A stretch of 34,214 nt of DNA from Paraeggerthella sp964369725 (GTDB lineage: Bacteria; Actinomycetota; Coriobacteriia; Coriobacteriales; Eggerthellaceae): NCBI GenBank assembly GCA_964369725.1, contig CAYJGC010000015.1, forward strand, positions 1 to 34,214. Reading direction: 5' to 3'. Shown here in pieces: positions 1-7,838 of the stretch. The stretch's first letter is position 1. The number at the start of each line of letters is the position of its first letter. The notes below the pieces were generated by a model that was not told where the DNA came from, did no database searches, and saw only the letters and a list, made by a program, of their open reading frames with translations. The position numbers and the translations under genes are program-made.

Positions 1-60
1 CATGGGTAGGTAATCTCTAGCGCCAACCTACAGAGTTAATCAGCCGTCATATTTGCAAAC

Positions 61-93
61 AAACAAGGAGCCGTGGAACAGGGCTCCTTGTTT
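61..93 (+). terminator. Terminator hairpin of an unseen upstream gene
   Basis: A perfect 12-bp stem (61-72 with 82-93) closes a 9-nt loop and ends in TTTG. It lies shortly after the window start and before the repeat block, so it most likely ends a plus-strand gene lying left of the window. The T tract is short, so termination strength is uncertain. Confidence 0.6.
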
Positions 94-107
94 GTACTGC
101 ACGAGAT

Positions 108-350
108 GAGTTTCCTTGTGCTATGGATCACGTATCGTGAGTCGTCTTGTGTTGTGTTCTGGGAACAGGAAGCTGTCTTGTGTAATCTGCTAGAAGTGCT
201 GAACTGCTTTACGTTTGCGTCAGACACGGTGAGTTGCCTTGCGCTGTGAACCTGGCAAGGCGAGATATCTCGCGCTCGTAGCAAGGTCAGTGAGCTTTCT
301 CGTGCTACGAATCCAGAGAGGCGTGTTTCTTCTTTGTGCTAGGCTCTGTG
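108..350. repeat. Degenerate tandem repeat, about 30-nt period, eight units
   Basis: Units begin near 108, 139, 169, 201, 231, 262, 292 and 322, giving spacings of 30-32 nt. Most units start with GA(G/A) followed by a T-rich half of the form TCTTGTGCT and then a purine-rich half such as GAATCCAG. Clear examples are GAGTTTCCTTGTGCTATGG at 108, GAGTTGCCTTGCGCTGTGAA at 231 and GAGCTTTCTCGTGCTACGAA at 292. Conservation is partial and no unit is identical to another, so this is not a CRISPR array. The period equals three helical turns or ten codons, but no convincing gene covers the block. Function is unknown. Confidence 0.55.
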
Positions 351-656
351 ATTTGATGGACGTTAGCTTGAGTGGCGCGCAGCTGTTCATAAGGTTCTTA
401 TGGAGAGTGAACAACAGATTTGGTTCAACTGAGGTTTCCTTCTATTTCTTCTGTCAAAAATGCTTGAGGCATGGTTAAATGATGACAACATGAAAAGGGA
501 GTAGTTGAAAGTCGTTTTTCGACATCTCGGTTGAAAACCCGGAAAACGAGCCAAGTATGGTAACGAGACTTTTTGTTGACAGATTGCATTTTGTGATGCA
601 TGTGTTGGCGGAAAGTCTTTTTTCTTGTGACCTCCAAAAAGAGGAAGGAACTTACG

Positions 657-3139
657 TTGGAAAAGCCCATGTTTAATCTTTCGGCAGATCAAGCGCTTGA
701 CGAAATGCAGGTTTCGCACGAAGGTCTGACTAGTGCTCAAGCAGACGAGCGACGTGAGCGTTTTGGCGCAAACGAGCTAGAAGAACGGGGAAAGAAAAGC
801 ACCCTTACTATATTTTTTGAACAGTTTAAAGATTTGCTTGTTGTGATTCTTATTGTGGCAGCATCAATTTCAGCTGTATCGGGACATGTGGAAAGTACCA
901 TCGTTATCATTGCTGTTATTATTTTGAATTCGGTATTGGGCACGGTGCAAACGGTCAAGGCTGAGCAGTCGCTTGCTAGCTTAAAGGCAATGAGCGCGCC
1001 TATTGCTAAAGTTTTACGTGACGGCGTAATTGTTCAAATTCCCGCTCCTGAAGTGGTGCCAGGTGACATTTTGCTGCTTGAAGCGGGTGATTTGGTTTCA
1101 GCAGATGGACGTATTCTGGAAAACTTCTCACTTAAAGTAAACGAAAGTGCTCTTACGGGTGAAAGCGATGCGGTTGAAAAGACTGATAAACCTATCATGC
1201 AAGAAGGTATTGCGGTGGGCGATCAAACAAACATGGTGTTTTCGTCATCCCTAGTAACGTATGGTCGAGCAAATGTGTTGGTTGTGGCAACAGGCATGCA
1301 AACAGAAATCGGTCGTATTGCAGCGCTTATGAATCAGACAGAGCAGCGTAAAACGCCTCTTCAAATTAGTCTGGATAACTTCTCAAAAAAACTTGCTATT
1401 GGCATTATGGCGATTTGTGTACTTGTCTTTGCTTTGTCAATTTTCCGTAGCGGCATGAATGTGCTCGATGCTCTGATGTTTGCTGTTGCGCTTGCGGTTG
1501 CTGCAATCCCAGAGGCACTTGGTTCTATTGTCACGATAGTTTTAGCTATCGGCACACAAAAAATGGCCAAACAGCACGCTATCATTAAGGAACTTAAAGC
1601 AGTTGAATCGCTGGGAAGTGTTTCGGTAATTTGCTCCGACAAAACAGGTACGCTTACGCAAAACCGTATGACGGTGCAAAAGATGTATGCCGACGGCAAG
1701 CTTTTTGACGTTGAAGAATTAGACATGAGTAACGAACCACAACGTTCGCTCGTAAGCATTGGTCTTTTGGCAAGCGATGCCGTTACAAATGTGGAAGAGG
1801 GCACTTCAGTCGGTGACCCCACCGAGGTCGCCTTAGTGCAAGTGGGAGATGCGCTCGGTATTGATGAAATTGCTTATCGTGAAGAGTATCCTCGTTTGTT
1901 TGAGTTGGCGTTCGACTCCGATAGAAAACTTATGAGTACTTTGCATGAGGTGGGGGGAGTTCCAACTATCAAGACAAAAGGTGCGCTGGATGTTTTGCTT
2001 GATCGTTCAGATTACGTATTAACCTCGCAAGGAGCAATTCCGCTTGAAGAGCAGGAGAAACAACAAATTCTCGAAACCAACAATAAACTTTCGAGTAACG
2101 GATTGCGCGTACTAGCCTTTGCTCGCCGTGAAATAAGCGAAAAACGTGAACTAACTCTTGAAGACGAATACGGGTATACCTTTGTTGGGCTTGTTGCCAT
2201 GATGGATCCTCCTCGACCGGAATCGGTTAAGGCGGTTGCAGATGCCAAGATGGGTGGTATTCGCACGGTAATGATTACGGGAGATCATAAAGTTACGGCA
2301 ACTGCCATAGCGAGCACTATTGGTATTTTTGAAGAGGGAGATACCGCCCTTGAAGGGGTAGAACTTAACGCAATGAGCGATGAAGAGCTCGACAAAGTTC
2401 TTGAACATGTCGCGGTGTACGCACGCGTGTCGCCTGAGCATAAGATTCGTATAGTGGATGCGTGGCAACGTCGTGGGTGCATTGTCTCTATGACGGGAGA
2501 CGGTGTTAATGATGCACCGGCGCTTAAAAAGGCAGACATTGGCGTTGCGATGGGTATTACGGGTACCGAAGTAAGCAAAGATGCTTCTGCCATGATTTTA
2601 ACCGATGATAATTTTGCAACCATTGTGGGTGCTGTTGTGAATGGGCGCGGTGTGTATGCGAACATTAAAAATGCGGTGAATTTCCTACTCTCGGGCAATA
2701 TGGCAGGTATTATGTGTGTATTGTTTGCCTCGATAGCGGCATTGCCTGCACCGTTTTCTCCTGTTCATTTATTGTTTATCAATTTGCTTACTGACAGTTT
2801 GCCTGCAATTGCTATTGGTATGGAGCCCGCAAAAGAAAACCTTTTGCGCAATAAACCCCGCGATCCCAAAGCCCCACTTCTTGATCGTTCCTTAGCAACA
2901 CAAATTTTTGTTCAAGGATTCTTGATTGCGGTACCCACCATGGTCGCATTTTTCATTGGTATGAACGATGGAGGGGTGGAATTAGCGATGACTATGGCGT
3001 TTATTACCTTATCGCTCGCACGTTTGTTCCATGGGTTTAACTGCCGCGGCAACGAAACCATTTTCAAATTAGGTTTTATGACAAATCATTTTGCCTTACT
3101 CGCCTTTGGCGGAGGAGTATTGCTTCTTGCAGCAGTTTT
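657..3139 (+). CDS. Calcium-type P-type (P2) cation-transporting ATPase, C-terminus lost in gap
   Basis: Integral membrane pump that couples ATP hydrolysis to cation export, probably Ca2+. From a TTG start the protein shows the N-terminal cation-ATPase domain, the actuator motif TGES near residue 167, the phosphorylation motif DKTGTLT at about 328, the nucleotide-domain TGDH motif, and GDGVNDAP near 614. The M4 motif IPEAL and the M6 motif NLLTDSLPA match the Ca2+-site helices of SERCA/PMCA-like pumps (family knowledge), so Ca2+ is favoured over Mg2+ or K+. I chose TTG 657 because GAGGAAGGAA at 641-650 lies 6 nt upstream. The in-frame ATG 600 has no ribosome site, and ATG 669 is about 18 nt from the same site. 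Coding sequence runs into the N-gap after about 828 residues. Family length is near 880, so perhaps 40-60 residues, including the last helices, are missing. Confidence 0.9.
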
Positions 3140-3239
3140 NNNNNNNNNNNNNNNNNNNNNNNNNNNNNNNNNNNNNNNNNNNNNNNNNNNNNNNNNNNNN
3201 NNNNNNNNNNNNNNNNNNNNNNNNNNNNNNNNNNNNNNN
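3140..3239. other. Assembly gap (100 N)
   Basis: Exactly 100 N, the usual placeholder for a gap of unknown size. It cuts the 3' end of the P-type ATPase. The in-frame residues read just after the gap (VRGK then stop) should not be taken as the true C-terminus. Confidence 0.98.
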
Positions 3240-3356
3240 GTTAGGGGGAAGTGACGCAACTCGGGAGAGTAAGTTCGGGTGTGTTGAGTCTTCATCTCTC
3301 GTGTGTTGTGAGGACAGTAACGGGAGTGTCTTTATCAGGCGATCATTTTGTCAAAC

Positions 3357-3378
3357 GGCAATCGGCAGCGCCGTTGCC
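3357..3378. repeat. Compact hairpin flanked by near-direct repeats
   Basis: GGCAA-T-CGGC (3357-3366) pairs with GCCG-TTGCC (3370-3378) around an AGC loop, leaving one bulged T. On either side lie similar 14-mers, CGATCATTTTGTCA (from about 3340) and CGATCATGTTGACA (from about 3382), differing at two positions. It lies just after the assembly gap in a stretch with no supported gene. Confidence 0.55.
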
Positions 3379-3400
3379 AGACGATCATGTTGACATTCTG

Positions 3401-3440
3401 CTCTATTGCATCGAGTAAGGAATTTCTGGATGCAATAGAG
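3401..3440. repeat. Long perfect hairpin, possible terminator of the ATPase gene
   Basis: CTCTATTGCATC (3401-3412) pairs perfectly with GATGCAATAGAG (3429-3440) around a 16-nt loop. A run of five T follows only after ten more bases, so it is a poor intrinsic terminator. It may still act as a transcript 3'-end structure for the gene truncated by the gap. Confidence 0.5.
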
Positions 3441-3456
3441 TTCTACGTAATTTTTC

Positions 3457-3484
3457 TTGCAAAATGCACTGCGACGTGTATACT
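3457..3484 (+). promoter_or_regulatory. Probable sigma-70-type promoter of the ilv operon
   Basis: TTGCAA (3457-3462), a 16-nt spacer and TATACT (3479-3484). The predicted start near 3491 would give a leader of about 290 nt up to the terminator at 3746-3779, the normal size for a T-box leader. Confidence 0.6.
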
Positions 3485-3514
3485 TGCTTTTGTTCTTAAC
3501 TACATATTCAAATG

Positions 3515-3779
3515 TGTTGACGAGGAAAGTAGGAACGAACCCATCTTCAGAGAGCTGACGGTAGCTGAGAGTCAGTGGTGGGCGGTCTGAAAGCCACCTC
3601 CGAGCAGTTTGGCAGGAACGCTGCGTATTGTCACCGGACGACCTTCGGGATGTGCGTAAGCAAGTAAGCTAAACCGGTGACTCCGTTATCTGTCTGATTG
3701 GCGTAGTAAACGTGAAAACGTAAACCTACTACTTTCTGTCTGAGGTCCTGGTGCAGTTTGCTTGCAACAGGATTTTTTT
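3515..3779 (+). promoter_or_regulatory. T-box-like tRNA-sensing leader ahead of ilvD
   Basis: Stem I hallmarks are visible in order: K-turn-like TTGACGAGG, the AGTA element (3529-3532), CAGAGAG (3548-3554), a hairpin CTGAC/GTCAG with loop GGTAGCTGAGA (3555-3575), then TGAAAGCCA followed by CCTCCGAGC (3588-3605). GAGG at 3522-3525 can pair with CCTC at 3597-3600, which places TGAAAGCCA as the 3' strand of the specifier loop. Alignment with the glyQS type then puts the specifier at GCC (3593-3595), an alanine codon. A strong stem GTCACCGG/CCGGTGAC (3630-3637 with 3674-3681) fits Stem III. The canonical antiterminator 14-mer (AGGGTGGNACCGCG) is not recognisable. T-box leaders bind uncharged tRNA and favour read-through (established). 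Use of alanine here is inference. Confidence 0.65.
3746..3779 (+). terminator. Leader terminator (attenuator) upstream of ilvD
   Basis: TCCTG-G-TGCA (3746-3755) pairs with TGCA-A-CAGGA (3763-3772) around loop GTTTGCT, followed by seven T. It lies 27 nt before the ilvD start, in the position expected for a regulated terminator. A TGGT (3749-3752) sits in its 5' arm and could pair with the ACCA end of a tRNA. Confidence 0.8.
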
Positions 3780-3805
3780 ATGGCTTAAGATAGAGAAGAG
3801 GCAAC

Positions 3806-5509
3806 GTGAATCAGGTAGGAACAACGACAAGTTTACGCAGCGATGCAATTAGATGCGGAACCGCGCGCGCCCCGCATAGGAGTTTACTTAAAGCAGACGG
3901 TATTACCGACGAAGAGCTGAAGCGTCCCCTCATTGCAGTAATTAATTCGCGCAATGATATTATTCCTGGTCACAATAATCTTGATAAAATTGCCGATGCC
4001 GTTAAAGCAGGCATTTATATGGCAGGTGGCGTGCCTTTTGAAATTTCTACCATCGGCATTTGCGACGGAATTGCGATGAATCATATGGGCATGCACTACT
4101 CCCTTGTTTCACGCGAAGTTATAGCGGACAGCCTGGAATGTGCTGTTCAAGGTCATGCCTTTGATGCCATGGTCTGTATTCCTAACTGTGACAAAATAGT
4201 TCCGGGTATGTTACTAGGAGCATTGCGTGTAAATATCCCAACAATTTTTGTTTCTGGTGGACCCATGTTGGCTGGTAAGCAGCCTGGCGGACATGGTCCT
4301 ACAACCGATCTCAATACTTTGTTTGATGGTGCCGCTGCCGTAGCAACGGGCAAAATGACTGAAGAAGAGTTGAAGTATTACGAAGATACGGCTTGCCCAA
4401 CGTGCGGCAGTTGCTCAGGTATGTTTACGGCAAATTCCATGAATTGCCTTACGGAGGCTCTGGGCATTGCTCTGCCGGGCAATGGTACCGTTCCTGCAGT
4501 TTATTCCGAACGTATTCGACTTGCAAAGCGTACGGGTATGAAAATTATGGAGCTGTTGGACCAGGGCATTTGCGCACGCGACATCATTAGTGCTGATGCT
4601 ATACACAACGCCATGGAGTGCGATATGGCATTTGGTGGATCAACCAACACAGTGTTGCATGTGACTGCAATTGCGCGAGAGGCAGGCTGTCCTGTCACTA
4701 TGAAAGACTGGGATGAGGCAAGCGCGCAAACTCCTCATTTGGTAAAGCTGCAGCCATCGGGACCTCGTCCTTTATCAGATTTGTATGAGGTTGGTGGTGT
4801 TCCTATCGTGATTTCGGAACTTGACAAGATGGGACTCATTAAACGTGATGCAATAACGTGTTTGGGAACTATGGGCGAGTTTTTGGAGGGTATGAAGCGC
4901 GACGGCATTACTGCTGATGGGGAAGTGTGTCGAACGCATGACAATCCATTTTCACCCGTAGGAGCGCTGAAGGTTTTGTATGGCAATATTGCTCCCGATG
5001 GATCAGTTGTTAAAAAATCTGCGGTGGATTCGTCGATGATGACCCACACAGGTCCTGCCCGTTGTTTTAACAGCGAACAAGACGCGTGTGCTGCCATCAA
5101 CGCAGGTCAAATTAAAGCTGGTGATGTTGTCGTAATCCGCTATGAAGGGCCAAAGGGTGGTCCCGGCATGCGTGAAATGCTGACACCCACTTCATCTATT
5201 GTGGGAATGGGTCTCTCTACGAGTGTTGCACTTATCACAGATGGTCGTTTTTCTGGGGCAACTAAAGGTCCAGCTGTAGGACACGTGAGTCCTGAAGCGG
5301 CGGCAGGTGGCCCTATTGCACTTATCGAAGAGGGTGATCAGCTGACAGTAGATATTGAAGGGGGAGCTATCACGCTGCAGGTAGATGAAGCCGAAATGCA
5401 GCGACGTCGTGATTGTTTTGAAACACCCGCACCAAAGCATAATTATGGCGTGTTGGCAAAATATGCAAAATTAGTAAGCTCTGCAGATAAGGGGGCATTT
5501 GTTTCATGA
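3806..5509 (+). CDS. ilvD: Dihydroxy-acid dehydratase
   Basis: Dehydrates 2,3-dihydroxyisovalerate and 2,3-dihydroxy-3-methylvalerate to the 2-keto acids, the third step of valine/isoleucine synthesis, in the cytosol. The 567-residue length matches the family. Visible signatures are CIPNCDKI, CPTCGSCSGMF and NSMNCL, whose cysteines bind the Fe-S cluster, plus the C-terminal TDGRFSGATKG motif. The start is GTG at 3806, preceded by GAGAAGAGG five nt upstream. It is the first gene of ilvD-B-N-C and its stop overlaps the ilvB start by four bases (ATGA), indicating translational coupling. Transcription is probably controlled by the T-box-like leader and terminator just upstream. Confidence 0.97.
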   Translation: MNQVGTTTSLRSDAIRCGTARAPHRSLLKADGITDEELKRPLIAVINSRNDIIPGHNNLDKIADAVKAGIYMAGGVPFEISTIGICDGIAMNHMGMHYSLVSREVIADSLECAVQGHAFDAMVCIPNCDKIVPGMLLGALRVNIPTIFVSGGPMLAGKQPGGHGPTTDLNTLFDGAAAVATGKMTEEELKYYEDTACPTCGSCSGMFTANSMNCLTEALGIALPGNGTVPAVYSERIRLAKRTGMKIMELLDQGICARDIISADAIHNAMECDMAFGGSTNTVLHVTAIAREAGCPVTMKDWDEASAQTPHLVKLQPSGPRPLSDLYEVGGVPIVISELDKMGLIKRDAITCLGTMGEFLEGMKRDGITADGEVCRTHDNPFSPVGALKVLYGNIAPDGSVVKKSAVDSSMMTHTGPARCFNSEQDACAAINAGQIKAGDVVVIRYEGPKGGPGMREMLTPTSSIVGMGLSTSVALITDGRFSGATKGPAVGHVSPEAAAGGPIALIEEGDQLTVDIEGGAITLQVDEAEMQRRRDCFETPAPKHNYGVLAKYAKLVSSADKGAFVS

Positions 5510-7281
5510 GTAACACTAAACAAGGACAAATCTTAACAGGCGCACAAGCGGTCATAGCATCTCTTGAAGCGGAAGGCGTTGATCGTATTTTTGGCTACCC
5601 AGGCGGTCAGGCTATCAAGCTTTATGATGCCTTGTATGATTCAACTCAAATTACGCACATATTAGCGCGCCATGAGCAGGGTGCCGTACATGAGGCTGAT
5701 GGCTATGCGCGCGCTACGGGTAAAGTTGGCGTAGCAATTGTAACAAGCGGACCGGGAGCTACCAACACCGTAACGGGTATTGCAACAGCGCATATGGACA
5801 GCATTCCACTGGTGGTTATTACCGGTCAGGTACCGCGTGGCGTTATAGGCACTGATTCTTTTCAAGAGTCCGATATCGTGGGCATAACAATGCCTGTGGT
5901 AAAGCATAGCTACTTTATTCAGAATATCGAAGACCTTACCAAAACCTTCCGCGAAGCATTCCATATTGCTGCTAGTGGTCGTCCAGGCCCCGTCTTGATT
6001 GACTTGCCTTCGGATTTAGCTGGTGAAACTTTTGTTTTTGACTATCCGAGCGAAGTAAATCTTCCTTCGTATAAGCCTACGTACAAAGGAAATACAAAAC
6101 AAATCAAGCAAGCAGCAACCTATATTAAAGATTCTAAGCGCCCTATTCTTTACGTAGGCGGCGGTGTGGTGACATCGGATGCCTCTGAAGAGCTGCTTAA
6201 GCTAGCCAACTTGATGCAAATTCCCGTGGTGACCACCCTTATGGGAAAAGGAGCTTTTCCTGCGTCACATCCTTTGCATTTAGGGCCAGTCGGTATGCAT
6301 GGTTCAAAATATGCAAACCTTGCCATGATGGAAAGTGATCTTATCATTGCGGCGGGTGCGCGTTTCTCTGACCGCGTTACGGGGCGTTTGGGTGATTTTG
6401 CTCAGGGTGCAAAAATCATTCATATGGATATTGACCCGGCAGAAATTAGTAAGGTGCGCGAAGCTTGTGTTCCCATTGTTGGTGATGTTAAAGGAGTTCT
6501 TGCTGGTGTTGTAGCGTCGTTAGAAAAAGAAAATGCCCAGCCCAACAGTGATGTTTGGGTCGAGCGTATTTCTGAATGGCAACGCCGCCATCCTTTCTAC
6601 CTTCCTCCAGAGGGAGATGAGCATGACCAGATTATTCCTGAAGCCGTAATGACCAAGCTTTCCGATGCGCTTGATCCGCACAACAGCATTGTTGTGACCG
6701 AAGTTGGCCAGCATCAAATGTGGGCAGCTCAGTATATTGCCCGCGAAGAGCCCCGGTCGTTTATTTCTTCAGGTGGTTTGGGAACCATGGGATTTGGTTT
6801 TCCTGCTTCTATTGGTGCCGCTATGGCGTGCCCTGAAAAAACGGTAGTGTGTGTGGCAGGAGATGGGTCTTTCCAGATGAACTGTCAGGAAATGGCAACA
6901 GCAATAGTGCATAAAGTACCCATTAAGGTGCTCATTATGGATAATCGTTGTTTGGGAATGGTTCATCAGTGGCAGCGTTTGTTTTATGAAGAGCGTTACT
7001 CGTCTACTTTGCTTGACGCTACGCCCGATTTTGTCAAACTGGCAGATGCTTACGGTTGGGAGGGAGAGCGCGTCGAAGACCCTACAGATCTTGATGCAGC
7101 TATTGAGCGGATGTTGGCGGCCGAGGGTCCGTATTTGCTCGACGTTGTTATTGCACGTGAGCAAAGCGTATATCCCATGGTGGCTCCCGGTGCTGCTCTT
7201 TCAGATACTATCGGTGCTGTTGATATTGCCGTAGGAGCCGTTCCTTCACGTGTAAAAGTAGTATTCGAAGAGCAAGAATAG
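5506..7281 (+). CDS. ilvB: Acetolactate synthase, large catalytic subunit
   Basis: Thiamine-diphosphate enzyme that condenses two pyruvates, or pyruvate and 2-oxobutyrate, into acetohydroxy acids, the first common step of branched-chain synthesis. The 591 residues show the N-terminal GYPGGQAIKLYDAL and HEQGAVHEADGYARA segment carrying the catalytic glutamate, a central FAD/TPP middle domain, and the C-terminal ThDP/Mg site GDGSFQ to MDN (near residues 450-480). The start ATG overlaps the ilvD stop, and a purine-rich AAGGGGG lies upstream. ilvN, encoding the regulatory subunit, follows after 15 bases, so this is the feedback-controlled anabolic enzyme and not the catabolic AlsS. Confidence 0.96.
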   Translation: MSNTKQGQILTGAQAVIASLEAEGVDRIFGYPGGQAIKLYDALYDSTQITHILARHEQGAVHEADGYARATGKVGVAIVTSGPGATNTVTGIATAHMDSIPLVVITGQVPRGVIGTDSFQESDIVGITMPVVKHSYFIQNIEDLTKTFREAFHIAASGRPGPVLIDLPSDLAGETFVFDYPSEVNLPSYKPTYKGNTKQIKQAATYIKDSKRPILYVGGGVVTSDASEELLKLANLMQIPVVTTLMGKGAFPASHPLHLGPVGMHGSKYANLAMMESDLIIAAGARFSDRVTGRLGDFAQGAKIIHMDIDPAEISKVREACVPIVGDVKGVLAGVVASLEKENAQPNSDVWVERISEWQRRHPFYLPPEGDEHDQIIPEAVMTKLSDALDPHNSIVVTEVGQHQMWAAQYIAREEPRSFISSGGLGTMGFGFPASIGAAMACPEKTVVCVAGDGSFQMNCQEMATAIVHKVPIKVLIMDNRCLGMVHQWQRLFYEERYSSTLLDATPDFVKLADAYGWEGERVEDPTDLDAAIERMLAAEGPYLLDVVIAREQSVYPMVAPGAALSDTIGAVDIAVGAVPSRVKVVFEEQE

Positions 7282-7296
7282 GAAAGGGGGATAAAG

Positions 7297-7782
7297 ATGA
7301 GACATGTTTTATCGGTTTTGATGGAAAATACACCCGGCGTCCTCACGCGTATGACAGGGTTGATTTCGCGTCGTGGTTTTAACATCGAGTCACTCTCTGT
7401 TGGTCCTACCGAAGATCCTACACGCTCTCGTGTGACTGCGGTGGTTAATGCAGACGATGTGGCTATTGAGCAGATAACTAAACAGCTTAATAAACTTATT
7501 AGCGTACACAAAATTACCGATCTTACTGATGAGGCTTCGATTGAGCGAGAGTTAGTGCTTTTTAAAGTTTCGGCAAACCCCGAACGCCGCAGTGAGATCA
7601 TTGAAATTGCCAACATTTTTCGTGCAAAGATTATTGATGTGGGGAAAAACTCAATCACCATTGAAGTAACGGGTGATGAAAATAAGCTTAAAGGTATTGA
7701 AGATCTCTTGCGTGCTTATGGCATCAAAGAGATTGTTCGCACTGGTAAAATAGCAATGTCAAGGAATTCTAAGGGAATTTAG
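7297..7782 (+). CDS. ilvN: Acetolactate synthase, small regulatory subunit
   Basis: Binds the large subunit and confers valine feedback inhibition. The 161 residues comprise an N-terminal ACT domain (RHVLSVLMENTPGVLTRMTGLISRRGFNIESL, shown here in part: ENTPGVLTRMTGLISRRG) and a C-terminal ALS_ss domain (about 80-155). This is the usual length of the long IlvN/IlvH form. A clear GAAAGGGGG ribosome site lies about eight bases before ATG. It sits between ilvB and ilvC in the same operon. Confidence 0.96.
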   Translation: MRHVLSVLMENTPGVLTRMTGLISRRGFNIESLSVGPTEDPTRSRVTAVVNADDVAIEQITKQLNKLISVHKITDLTDEASIERELVLFKVSANPERRSEIIEIANIFRAKIIDVGKNSITIEVTGDENKLKGIEDLLRAYGIKEIVRTGKIAMSRNSKGI

Positions 7783-7838
7783 ATTTACCAACTTTGCTTG
7801 TTTTATGATAGATATTCAACAGAAAGGAAGTAGTAAAA

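Larger units (their letters stand above)
1..656. other. Intergenic region without a convincing gene
   Basis: Apart from the terminator at 61-93 and the repeat block at 108-350 I see no supported gene. The open frames on both strands are short, lack Shine-Dalgarno sites and cross the repeat units. A TTGACA at 576-581 could be a -35 box for the ATPase gene, but no good -10 follows at 16-18 nt. Confidence 0.5.

Noticed and set aside
108..350. CRISPR array from the 30-nt periodicity
   Set aside because: Units are contiguous and degenerate, with no identical repeats separated by unique spacers, and no cas genes are present.
239..478. 79-residue plus-strand open frame
   Set aside because: It crosses the repeat block, has no ribosome site and a composition unlike the confirmed proteins.
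600..656. Upstream ATG start for the P-type ATPase
   Set aside because: No ribosome site precedes ATG 600, and the extra residues do not fit the family N-terminus. TTG 657 has a strong site.
3348..3590. 80-residue frame with a hydrophobic stretch after the gap
   Set aside because: It starts inside the hairpins, has no ribosome site, and runs across the promoter and Stem I of the T-box-like leader.
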